Assembly (NCBI GenBank): GCA_965199235.1
Contig: CBDAQU010000001.1
Span: 434,001 to 498,000, forward strand
From: BOG-908 sp965199235
GTDB lineage: Bacteria; Pseudomonadota; Alphaproteobacteria; Acetobacterales; Acetobacteraceae
DNA: 64,000 nucleotides
Direction of reading: 5' to 3'
The position numbers and the translations under genes were made by a program. Below, piece after piece: positions 27,060-35,394 of the stretch. The notes below the pieces were generated by a model. That model was not told the origin of the DNA and searched no databases. It was given only the letters and a program-made list of their open reading frames with translations. Each line of letters begins with the position of its first letter. Position 1 is the first letter of the stretch.

Positions 27060-27317
27060 TCAGCCTCTAACGGGCGCGTAGGGACCCTGCTTGGATGGTC
27101 CGGCCATCATCCGTTCGTCGGACTGGCGACGCAGGCTCTCCAGCATCATGGACAACGACACCGCGATCTCGAGCTGGTGCCCAGCCCGTGCCTGCTCCAC
27201 AGCCTTGAGCAAAGCAGTTTCAAGAGTGGATGGTGGCGAAGTGTTGGTCACAAATGTCTCACGCAGACTGTTCGGAAAGGCATAGGCAAAAACCACCCAT
27301 TTCGCAATGGGAAACAA
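27060..27317 (-). CDS. Hypothetical protein, 85 residues
   Basis: Not recognised. The C-terminal two thirds has GC-rich third positions typical of the genes here and a predicted amphipathic helix (TLETALLKAVEQARAGHQLE, then SLSMMLESLRRQ). The first 30 codons are less typical, so the true start may be further inside the frame. It is isolated, upstream of the S53 peptidase on the same strand. It could be a spurious frame. Confidence 0.4.
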   Translation of the reverse strand: MFPIAKWVVFAYAFPNSLRETFVTNTSPPSTLETALLKAVEQARAGHQLEIAVSLSMMLESLRRQSDERMMAGPSKQGPYAPVRG

Positions 27318-27643
27318 GCTTGAGCGACCTACAATATAAAACAGTCCAAGAACAGCAAAGTGTCACATTGAAACAACTTGGACAGTGTTTACGCAAGCAC
27401 TCGTAAGTTACAACCTAAAGTTGCGCAAATAGCCTGTGTGTTTTCCCTACTGACCCTTTCCAGCCGAGAGTTGGCGCTCCTCATCTTCAACACATCAGAC
27501 GTGTAAACAACTGCCCACACTGCGATGGCACTGCAGCGATGCCGGTCGCTTGATGACCCTGCGGCCATAAGTGGCGCATTTGGACAGGACGCCTCCGGCG
27601 GAGTTCCACTCCGAGCCGTGACCCCGCGCGGTCTGGGCCGGGG
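27318..27643. other. AT-richer intergenic stretch, no gene seen
   Basis: About 325 bases, noticeably more AT-rich up to about 27520 than the flanks. No open frame with convincing codon use was found. TGTTTAC near 27387 and GTAAACA near 27502 are inverted but far apart. It presumably holds the promoter for the radical SAM gene. Confidence 0.5.
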
Positions 27644-28711
27644 GTGGATCGCACCAATATGGATTTCATGGCCAGACCTTGGATTCCCCGCCGCGTGCTC
27701 GTCACCCCGTCTGCCATGGCGCTTGGCACAGGCAAAGCGATGGTGGAGCGCGCGCGCTCTCTGGGGTCGGAGGTGGTGACGCTGCCCGCCGACCGGCTGT
27801 CCGGTTTGCCCGACAGCTACCGGGACGCCAAGACGACGATGGCCGTCGTGACGGCCAGCACCAGCCGACGGCGTCTGCAACCGATCCCGCCGAGTGCCGA
27901 TTGGCGTTACGATCTGGCGGAGGGATGTCCGGCACACTGCTCCTACTGCTACCTGGCGGGGTCGCTGGCCGGCCCGCCGATCATCCGCGCCTATGCCAAC
28001 CTGGACGACATCCTGGGCGAACTGCCGGGTGCCTTGGGCCACGGCCGCGTCACGTCGGTTTCTGCAGAGCGTGCGCAGGAGGGCACCACCTTTGAATGCT
28101 CCTGCTACACCGATCCCCTGGCGATCGAGCATCTCACGGGCAGCCTGGCCGCCAGCATCGCCTATTTCGGCGCCTGGGACGCGCGCGTGCAACTGCGTTT
28201 CACCACCAAGTTTGACAGCGTCGGGCCGTTGCTGGACCTGCCGCATCACGGGCGCACGCGGGTGCGCTTCTCGGTCAACGCGCTTGCGGCGGAACGGCAT
28301 GAGGGCGGGGCGCCGCGCATGGCGGCACGTCTGGCGGCCCTGCGCGCCATGGCGGGGGCCGGCTACCCCGTGGGCCTGACGGTCGCGCCCATCATGCGCG
28401 TGCCGGATTGGGCCGACGCCTACGACGCGCTGTTCGCCAGCGTCGCCACGGCGCTGGACGGGCTGGCCGATATCGACCTGACGGCCGAGCTGATCACGCA
28501 TCGTTTCACGCCCAAGTCCAAGGACGTGCTCAGCACCTGGTACCCTGGCAGTCCTCTCGAAATGGACGAGGCACAGCGGTCGAGGAAGATGACCAAGTTC
28601 GGCTCGGTCAAATGGGTGTTTCCAAAGGAGCAGATGCAGGAAATGCGCAGCGCGCTCGAAGCCTCGCTCGCGCTGCACCTGCCGTTCGCCCGCCACCTCT
28701 ACTGGACGTGA
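27644..28711 (+). CDS. Spore-photoproduct-lyase-like radical SAM protein
   Basis: The 355-residue protein has the cluster motif CPAHCSYCY (CX3CX2C, about 95-102), with the following YLAG as in the SplB family. Its N-terminus (PRRVLVTPSAMALGTGKAMV) and length also match that family. SplB repairs spore thymine photodimers with S-adenosylmethionine. Relatives in non-sporulating alphaproteobacteria are known but their substrate is unclear. The start is GTG 27644; ATG at 27659 or 27668 are alternatives, the last giving MARPWIPRR. Its end overlaps the converging AsmA-like gene by 13 bases. Confidence 0.87.
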   Translation: MDRTNMDFMARPWIPRRVLVTPSAMALGTGKAMVERARSLGSEVVTLPADRLSGLPDSYRDAKTTMAVVTASTSRRRLQPIPPSADWRYDLAEGCPAHCSYCYLAGSLAGPPIIRAYANLDDILGELPGALGHGRVTSVSAERAQEGTTFECSCYTDPLAIEHLTGSLAASIAYFGAWDARVQLRFTTKFDSVGPLLDLPHHGRTRVRFSVNALAAERHEGGAPRMAARLAALRAMAGAGYPVGLTVAPIMRVPDWADAYDALFASVATALDGLADIDLTAELITHRFTPKSKDVLSTWYPGSPLEMDEAQRSRKMTKFGSVKWVFPKEQMQEMRSALEASLALHLPFARHLYWT

Positions 28712-31700
28712 GCTGAATCCGGCGCATCGGCTGCCGGTCTGCGGTCAAACAGCCCGAACACGCCGCGCAGGAAACCGGGCGTCAGCGCCGACAGAGGGTT
28801 GACGCCCAGTTTCGGGTTGGCGAGCGGGCCGCGGACGGAGTAGCGCGCGGCGAACACGCCGCCGCCTTTCTCAGGCGAAAACAACCGCCCCACCAGCGGC
28901 AGGTCGCCAAGCAGCTGGTTGAAGAAATAGGCGGGAACCACAGTGCCCTGCACGTCGGCGACGCGCCTGGACAGGTCGACGTCGCCATCGGCGGTGAGAC
29001 CCAGAGAGGGGGAGAACGCACGCGCGTTGGACAGGTAAAGCACGCGTCGTTGCCACCGGAAGGGCGCAACCAGGTGTGAAAAATGCAGCCCCGGACCGTG
29101 CAGCGTATCGGCCACTCCGTACAGCGTCATGACCTGCAAGAGGCGGCCGATCGCGGGCGCGTCGCGCAGGTTGAAGTTGTCGAGCCGCGCGGTGCCGGTC
29201 AGAGGATCGCCAAATGTCGAGTCGTCCAGCGTGCCGTCCAGCCTCAACGTGCCTCCGCTCAAGCCCACGACGCCCAACCCTGCCAACGCTCCGCCCGCGT
29301 CGGCAGCTTCGGCCGTGACGCGGCGTGTTCCATGACCAGGGATGATGCTTGCCGTCAGTCCCGCGCCCGCGCTGGCGGAGGCGCGCAGGATGCGCCGGCC
29401 ATCGCTCGCAGCGTCGACGTGCAGGGGTGCGAAGCTGACCTGGTGGGCCAGGAAAACCTTGTCGAAGTCGAGCTTCGCCGACCACGGCAGACCAGGTTTG
29501 TCGTCGGGCGACCCCTGAGGATCGCTCCTCGCGAAGTATGTGGACAAGTCCAGCGACGGGCCTGATAGGGCGACGTTGATCGGACCGTTCGCTTTGACCG
29601 GAAAGCCGATCTGGCCATGCGCGCTCGTCCGCCCGAGCTCGAAGCGCTGGAACTGCAGGATGCGGACGTTCGACGACACGACCGCATGGCTGACGATGGA
29701 CAGACCTGAACCCTCAGCGTGCAGGTTGTCGACGCCGCTGAGCCGTCCGTGGTCGAGGATGACCGTCCCGCCGGCGGTGGCCTGCTGGCCGGCCGGTTTG
29801 GACCAGCCGAGGGCGGTGGCGACGGAAGCCTGGCCCAGGTCGGCATCGACCTGCAGCGCGGCCACAGCGCTGCGGCGGCCGGTGTAGTCCACCCGCAAGC
29901 CCGCCGAGCCGCCGGTGAGGACGCGCACCGCGGACGCTGGCAGACCGGCCGCCAGTAGCTGGGCTGGCGTCGCCGCCCCCTGCGCAGTCACGTGCTGCAG
30001 GATCTGGCTGGGCGGGCCGCCGCGGAAATCCATGTCGAGAGCGAGCTTGGCGGCGATGCCGGCGATCGCGCCCTGCCCCGCTATGGTCAGCCCGCTTTCG
30101 GTCACCTTGACCGACAGGTCAGCCTGATCGAGGTCTCTCCCAGCAGCCACGCGACCGAGATGGAGACGGGTCAGCTGCGCGGTTGCACCGATCGCTATGT
30201 CGTCCATGGTGACGCGGTCGTCGAGCGGCATGTGCATCGTCAGCCGCCCGCGAACGCTGCCGGCCGGTTCGACCGGTGCGACGCCGCCGCGCGACAGCAA
30301 TTTCAGCCGAGGATGGTCGAGGATCAACAACGCGTCGGCGACCGGGCCTGACAGGCTTGCGTCGATGTCGCCGAACTGATCGCGCGCCTGCAGGCCGGTG
30401 ATGCGTATGGAGGAACCGGGAAGCAGGCAAAGCCGGTCCTGCTCGCCATGCTGCACGACGATGCGCAACGCATCGGGGCCTTCGATGGTCATCCTGGCGG
30501 TGACGTGGACGAGGGGTGGGACGGGCCGCAGCCACCAGACGGTGGCATCGTCGAGGACCAGGCTGCCTGACAGGGCGGTGAGCGAGGCGTCGGACAAGTC
30601 GTCGGGCGCTTCGATCTCGGCCGCCAGGCGGACCTGCCGCGCCGTGCCGGCCGTGATGTTGCGCGTCAGCCAGGCGCGCGCGCCTCCTCCAGTGCCCGCG
30701 GGCCAGTACTGCGACAGGTCGGCCATCGCCGCCTCGTCCACGGCGACGCTGAACCCCGCATGCACGCGGGTGTTGGCGCGCGTGGCCCTGCCGGCGGCGG
30801 TGATGGTCGGGCCGGCCGTGCCTGCGCCAGGCGGGGCCAGGGTCAGTCGAAGATTGTCGAGGCGGAGTTCGAACTCGGTCGCAGAGAGCGAGGCTACCGC
30901 GCCTGCGAAGCGAACGGCCCCTTTCCTAACCGCAAGCGTGCCCGGCCCGAATGTGGCGTTGAGTTGGCCGTCGACCGGCTTCAGCTTTGCGTCCAATCCG
31001 ACCGTCAGGTCGGCGGTGATCGGGGCGTCAACCTGTGCGAGGGCGCCAAGGCGCGCGGAAGCCAAGGCGAGGGAGGCCGGGTTGATGGGGGTCAGCGCGG
31101 CCGAGATCTGGGTCGACCCGGATTTTGGCACGGCTTGCAGACTGAGATGCGTTTGGACGCCGCCCGCCTGCAGGATGGCCTGGCCCTGGCCGGCGAGCCC
31201 CCCATCGGCGGCTCGGCCGGCGTCGAGCGCGACTCCGGAGGCTCGCCAGTCAAGCCCGAGTGCCGCATCGTGCACGGTCATGCTCGCATCCTGAACCGAT
31301 ATCCGGCTGAGCGCCGCCGGCCAAACGAAGGAGCCTTGCTTCGTCTGGCTGGTCGGTGTGCCGAGCCTGAATGCGCCGTTCGAGTCGCGCCAGAACTGAA
31401 GGTCTGCGCCGGAGACGGCGATGCTGCGCGGCATGAACCGTCCGAGCAGCAGCTGTCCCTCGGCGAAGCGGATTCGGGCGCGGGCCAGATGCAGTTTCGG
31501 GCCGTCGTCGGGCAAGCTGAGCGCCACGTCGCGTAGACGGACCACCAAAGGCTGATCCCTCTCGGCAAACCCCTCCCAGGCGAGATCCGCGCCGCCGAGC
31601 GTGAACTGCGCACCAGGGAGCGCGACGAGCGCGTGCTCGCGCCGCATCAGCCAGGTGAGGTCGATGGGACCCTGCGCCAGACGCCAGGCCAGCACGCACA

Positions 31701-31743
31701 CGGCGACCAACAGCAGAGCCAGCACACCAAGCGCCGCTTCCAC
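28699..31743 (-). CDS. YhdP/AsmA-like envelope protein (DUF3971)
   Basis: The 1014-residue protein starts with a transmembrane segment (about 4-22, GVLALLLVAVCVLAWRLA). A very long beta-rich periplasmic region follows, rich in repeated 'LDGTLDDSTFGDPLTGTARL'-like strands. The C-terminal AsmA segment reads TLYGVADTLHGPGLHFSHL, then GDVDLSRRVADVQGTVVP. YhdP/TamB/AsmA proteins are bridge-like carriers moving phospholipids between membranes. GTG 31743 is the first available start in frame and places the membrane helix unusually close to the N-terminus. It is divergent from glnE. Confidence 0.85.
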   Translation of the reverse strand: MEAALGVLALLLVAVCVLAWRLAQGPIDLTWLMRREHALVALPGAQFTLGGADLAWEGFAERDQPLVVRLRDVALSLPDDGPKLHLARARIRFAEGQLLLGRFMPRSIAVSGADLQFWRDSNGAFRLGTPTSQTKQGSFVWPAALSRISVQDASMTVHDAALGLDWRASGVALDAGRAADGGLAGQGQAILQAGGVQTHLSLQAVPKSGSTQISAALTPINPASLALASARLGALAQVDAPITADLTVGLDAKLKPVDGQLNATFGPGTLAVRKGAVRFAGAVASLSATEFELRLDNLRLTLAPPGAGTAGPTITAAGRATRANTRVHAGFSVAVDEAAMADLSQYWPAGTGGGARAWLTRNITAGTARQVRLAAEIEAPDDLSDASLTALSGSLVLDDATVWWLRPVPPLVHVTARMTIEGPDALRIVVQHGEQDRLCLLPGSSIRITGLQARDQFGDIDASLSGPVADALLILDHPRLKLLSRGGVAPVEPAGSVRGRLTMHMPLDDRVTMDDIAIGATAQLTRLHLGRVAAGRDLDQADLSVKVTESGLTIAGQGAIAGIAAKLALDMDFRGGPPSQILQHVTAQGAATPAQLLAAGLPASAVRVLTGGSAGLRVDYTGRRSAVAALQVDADLGQASVATALGWSKPAGQQATAGGTVILDHGRLSGVDNLHAEGSGLSIVSHAVVSSNVRILQFQRFELGRTSAHGQIGFPVKANGPINVALSGPSLDLSTYFARSDPQGSPDDKPGLPWSAKLDFDKVFLAHQVSFAPLHVDAASDGRRILRASASAGAGLTASIIPGHGTRRVTAEAADAGGALAGLGVVGLSGGTLRLDGTLDDSTFGDPLTGTARLDNFNLRDAPAIGRLLQVMTLYGVADTLHGPGLHFSHLVAPFRWQRRVLYLSNARAFSPSLGLTADGDVDLSRRVADVQGTVVPAYFFNQLLGDLPLVGRLFSPEKGGGVFAARYSVRGPLANPKLGVNPLSALTPGFLRGVFGLFDRRPAADAPDSAHVQ

Positions 31744-31811
31744 CAGCAGAGAGGCCAGGCGGGGAACGAGCCTCAGCGGATCGGCCGGGCGCGCGGCCAG
31801 GCTTGACGAAG

Positions 31812-34667
31812 ATGCCTTGCCGGCTGCCTCTCGGGCCGATGGAGTTCCCGCCGCCCTCGGACGCCGCTGCCGCCGAACGATTGCGGCACGCCTTTCCCGG
31901 CCCGGTCGGCCCTATGCTCGGCAGGGTGCTCGACTGCCTTGGGGGCGGCAGCCCGTATTTGTCCGACCTGGCGCTGTCCGAACCGGACACGCTGCGCGCC
32001 GTCCTGGCGCACGGTCCTGACGCGGTCTGCGACCTGGCGCTCGGTCGTCTGATGCCGGCGCCCACCCTGAGCCGGTCCGAAACCGGCCGGCTTCTTCGCA
32101 CCGCCAAACGCCAGGTGGCGCTGACGGCCGCTTTGGCCGACATCGGCGGCGCGTGGACGCTGGATCAGGTGACTGTGGCGCTGTCCGACCTGGCAGAGGG
32201 GGCGCTGAGGGCATCGGCGTCGCACTTGCTGCGGGCGGCGCACGACCGCGGGGAACTCCGCCTTCCGCATCCGGCAGCGCCCTCGCGCGGCTCCGGATTT
32301 GCCGTGCTGGCCATGGGCAAGCTCGGCGCGCGCGAGCTGAATTTTTCCAGCGATGTGGACCTCATCCTCGTGTTCGACCCCGACGCCCATGCCTACAACG
32401 CCGACGGCACCGGCGCCATCTTCGCCCGGCTGGCGCGCGACCTGGTCGCGTTGATGCAGCACCGCGACGCCGGCGGCTACGTGTTCCGAATCGATCTGCG
32501 GCTGCGGCCCGACCCGGCATCCACGCCGCCAGCAATCTCCCTGCCGACGGCGCTGGCCTATTACGAGGGCGCGGCGGAGACCTGGGAACGTGCGGCGATG
32601 ATCAAGGCGCGGCCGGTTGCCGGCGACCTGGCGCTCGGGCGGCGATTTCTGGACGCGATACGGCCTTTCGTCTGGCGGCGCCACCTCGATTTCGCAGCGA
32701 TCGCCGACATCGGCGCGATGAAGCGCCGTGTGGACGTGCACAGGGGCGCGGCACTTCGGCCAGATATTGCTGCAGAGGCCAAACTGCTCGGCCACGACCT
32801 GAAACTCGGCTGGGGCGGGATCAGGGAGATCGAGTTTTGCGCCCAAACGCTTCAGCTCGTCTGGGGCGGCCGCAACCCGGCACTCCGCGTGCCGGCAACG
32901 CTGGCCGCCCTTTCGGCAGCGCAGTGCGCGGGCCACCTGCCGGCATCGACGGTGCAAATTTTGAGCGCGGCCTACACCCTGCTGCGCCGCGCCGAGCACA
33001 GGCTTCAGATGGTTGCCGACCGGCAAACCCACAGCCTGCCGGATACGGCCGGGGGTCTGGCAGAGTTTGCTCGTTTTTTTGGCTATCAGACGGTGTCCGC
33101 CTTTGCGCAGGACGTCTTGGAAAGCTTGCAGGCGGTCCACGCGCGTTTCGACGGCATTCTGTCAGCTCCCGCAGAGCCGCCAGACCTCTACGTCCAGGAC
33201 GTGCCGGAGGCGCGGCCCGACTCGATACCCGAGCAGGGGATTTGGCAGCAATGGCTGGCTGGGCGCCCCCGCGCGTTGCGGACGGAGCGTGCACGGGCGC
33301 TGCTGAGGGACCTGCTGCCTGCGCTGTCGGCCGTGGTGGCAAGACAGGCGCAGCCGGATCTGGTCTGGGCCAGGCTGGACGAGCTGATCAATCGTCTCCC
33401 GTCGGGCGTGCAGGTGCTTTCGCTGCTGCGGCACAATCCGGCGTTGCTCGACCGGCTCGGCCTGGTGCTCGGCGCGGCACCCTGGCTGGCCGATCACCTG
33501 GCCTGCGTACCTGCAGCTCTTGACGGGCTGATGGCGCCCCAGGAGATCGACCCCGATCCCCTCGCCTCCCTTGGCGCGCAGATGCAGGATTCGCGCACGG
33601 TGGACGACGCGCTGAGCATCGCCAGCCGCTTCGTTCGCGGCGAGGAGTTTCGGCTGGCGGTGGCCGAACTGGACGGGCGTATCGACCAGGATGCGGCAGG
33701 ATGCGCCCGCACCGAACTGGCCGAAGCCGCGATCGCGCAGCTTCTGCCGCCGGTGCTCGCCGACCACGCGCGCCGCTACGGCAGTTTGCCTGGCGGCGGG
33801 CTGGTTGTCGTCGCACTCGGCAAGGCGGGCTCACGCGAGATGCTGGCGGGCTCCGACCTGGACCTGATGCTGATATACGACCATCCTGACACGGTCGACG
33901 AAAGCACCGGACCGCAGAGGCTGTCGCCGAGCCAGTATTTTGCCCGTGCGGCGCAGGGGGTTGTGGCTGCGCTGACGGTTCCAACGCGCGACGGCAGGTT
34001 GTACGATGTTGACATGCGGCTGCGTCCGTCTGGCGGCAAGGGGCCTGTGGCGGTGTCACTCTCCGCCTTCGAGCGCTACCACCGGGAGAGCGCCTGGACG
34101 TGGGAGCGGCTGGCGCTGACCCGTGCGCGCGCGGTGGCCGGGCCCGCTCGGTTGCGCGCCCGGGTCTCCCGGGCGGTCGGCGCGGCCATGGCGCAGGGCG
34201 ATCCCGCGCTGATCCTGCCCGACACGCTGGGTATGCGGCGCCGGCTTGCTGCCGACCTGCCATCGCCAGGTGCTTGGGACGTAAAACTTCGTCCTGGCGG
34301 GCTGATGGAGTTGGAGTTCATCGTCCAGGCGCTGCAACTGATCCATGTGAGACGGAGGCCATCCGTGCTGGATCCGCGCACGGGGACGGCACTGGCGAGA
34401 CTTGCCAGAGCCGGCGCGCTGGAACCAAGCGAGGCGGAACAGTTGATCCGGGCAGACCGTACCTGGCGGGCGGTTCAGGGATTGCTGCGCATCACTTGCG
34501 GCCGCAATGTTCCGCTCGCTTTGCCCGATGCAAACCGGAGCCTGGTGCAGCGCGTGCTGGACCGGCTGGGCGCGCCAGGGCAGATGGCGATAGAGAACCG
34601 CCTCGATCTGGTGGCGGCGGGCGTGCGCGAGGCGTTTGCCCGACATGTTGGGAGTTTGTCGCCATGA
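31812..34667 (+). CDS. glnE: Bifunctional glutamine synthetase adenylyltransferase/deadenylase GlnE
   Basis: About 951 residues with two nucleotidyltransferase domains. The first has AMGKLGARELNFSSDVDLI near 165-185; the second has ALGKAGSREMLAGSDLDLML near 668-690. Each keeps its GX..DXD metal site. The GlnE helical linkers RPVAGDLALGRRF and KLGWGGIREIEF are visible. It controls glutamine synthetase by adenylylating and deadenylylating it in response to nitrogen status. The ATG at 31812 is chosen; 31839 or TTG 31803 are possible. Its TGA overlaps bcp. Confidence 0.94.
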   Translation: MPCRLPLGPMEFPPPSDAAAAERLRHAFPGPVGPMLGRVLDCLGGGSPYLSDLALSEPDTLRAVLAHGPDAVCDLALGRLMPAPTLSRSETGRLLRTAKRQVALTAALADIGGAWTLDQVTVALSDLAEGALRASASHLLRAAHDRGELRLPHPAAPSRGSGFAVLAMGKLGARELNFSSDVDLILVFDPDAHAYNADGTGAIFARLARDLVALMQHRDAGGYVFRIDLRLRPDPASTPPAISLPTALAYYEGAAETWERAAMIKARPVAGDLALGRRFLDAIRPFVWRRHLDFAAIADIGAMKRRVDVHRGAALRPDIAAEAKLLGHDLKLGWGGIREIEFCAQTLQLVWGGRNPALRVPATLAALSAAQCAGHLPASTVQILSAAYTLLRRAEHRLQMVADRQTHSLPDTAGGLAEFARFFGYQTVSAFAQDVLESLQAVHARFDGILSAPAEPPDLYVQDVPEARPDSIPEQGIWQQWLAGRPRALRTERARALLRDLLPALSAVVARQAQPDLVWARLDELINRLPSGVQVLSLLRHNPALLDRLGLVLGAAPWLADHLACVPAALDGLMAPQEIDPDPLASLGAQMQDSRTVDDALSIASRFVRGEEFRLAVAELDGRIDQDAAGCARTELAEAAIAQLLPPVLADHARRYGSLPGGGLVVVALGKAGSREMLAGSDLDLMLIYDHPDTVDESTGPQRLSPSQYFARAAQGVVAALTVPTRDGRLYDVDMRLRPSGGKGPVAVSLSAFERYHRESAWTWERLALTRARAVAGPARLRARVSRAVGAAMAQGDPALILPDTLGMRRRLAADLPSPGAWDVKLRPGGLMELEFIVQALQLIHVRRRPSVLDPRTGTALARLARAGALEPSEAEQLIRADRTWRAVQGLLRITCGRNVPLALPDANRSLVQRVLDRLGAPGQMAIENRLDLVAAGVREAFARHVGSLSP

Positions 34668-35128
34668 GCATTGGGCAAGGCGACCTGGCGCCGCAGTTTT
34701 CACTGGAGGCCAGCCGCGGCCGCACGGTCAGTTCGTCGGCGCTGGCCGGCAGGCCGTACGTGCTGTATTTCTATCCGAAAGCCGACACATCCGGCTGCAC
34801 CAAGGAGGCCTGCGCATTTCAGGAGGCCTTGCCGCAGCTGGGCGAAATCGGCGCCGAGGTGATCGGCGTTTCGCGCGACCCGATGCGGGCGCTGGACAAG
34901 TTTGCCGACAAGTACAGTCTGGCATTCCCGCTCGCCTCGGACGAAGCAGGCGCGCTGACCGAGGCGTACGGCGTGTGGGTGGAGAAATCCATGTACGGCA
35001 AGAAGTACATGGGGGTCGAACGCTCCACCTTTCTGATCGGCGCCGACGGACGCGTTGCGCGAACCTGGCCCAAGGTGAAGGTGGAGGGCCACGCGGCCGA
35101 GGTGCTGGCCGCGTTGCAAACCGTCTGA
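34664..35128 (+). CDS. bcp: Thioredoxin-dependent thiol peroxidase (BCP peroxiredoxin)
   Basis: The 154-residue protein is a Bcp/PrxQ-type peroxiredoxin. The peroxidatic Cys sits in YPKADTSGCTKEACAFQ (Cys48), with a second Cys five residues later that allows an intramolecular disulfide. It also has GVSRDPMRALDKFADKY and RSTFLIGADGRV. It reduces hydroperoxides in the cytoplasm. It is translationally coupled to glnE by an ATGA overlap and ends 26 bases from the converging acyl carrier gene. Confidence 0.95.
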   Translation: MSIGQGDLAPQFSLEASRGRTVSSSALAGRPYVLYFYPKADTSGCTKEACAFQEALPQLGEIGAEVIGVSRDPMRALDKFADKYSLAFPLASDEAGALTEAYGVWVEKSMYGKKYMGVERSTFLIGADGRVARTWPKVKVEGHAAEVLAALQTV

Positions 35129-35154
35129 GCGAGTTTAGGAGAGGATCCTGCCGT

Positions 35155-35394
35155 TCACGTCTTGCGGGCGATCACCTCCGCGAGGTCGCCGACGTTCTTG
35201 AGCGAGTCGATCTCCCGCGTGTTGAGCTTGATGTTGAAGCGTTCCTCAACCGAAACCATGATCTCGATCTGTTTGAAACTGTCCCAGCCTGCGACGTCCT
35301 TGGCGGAAAGCTGGGGCGTGAGCTTCATGTCGTCCAGCATGAACACCTCGTTGAAGATTTCCGTCAGTTCGGCGTAGATCCTGTCCTGATCCAT
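35155..35394 (-). CDS. Acyl carrier protein
   Basis: The 79-residue acidic protein has the carrier fold with the phosphopantetheine attachment Ser in GWDSFKQIEIM (Ser39). Phe follows the Ser where Leu is usual. The neighbouring gene encodes an FkbH-type enzyme whose stop overlaps this ATG by one base. FkbH enzymes load a glyceryl group from 1,3-bisphosphoglycerate onto such carriers, so this is probably a dedicated carrier rather than the fatty-acid one. Confidence 0.9.
   Translation of the reverse strand: MDQDRIYAELTEIFNEVFMLDDMKLTPQLSAKDVAGWDSFKQIEIMVSVEERFNIKLNTREIDSLKNVGDLAEVIARKT

Noticed and set aside
27251..27270. Isolated AATGTCTCACGCAGACTG resembling one end of the dispersed element
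   Set aside because: Only about 16 bases match and none of the rest of the element follows; it may be a fossil end or chance, so it is not counted as a copy.
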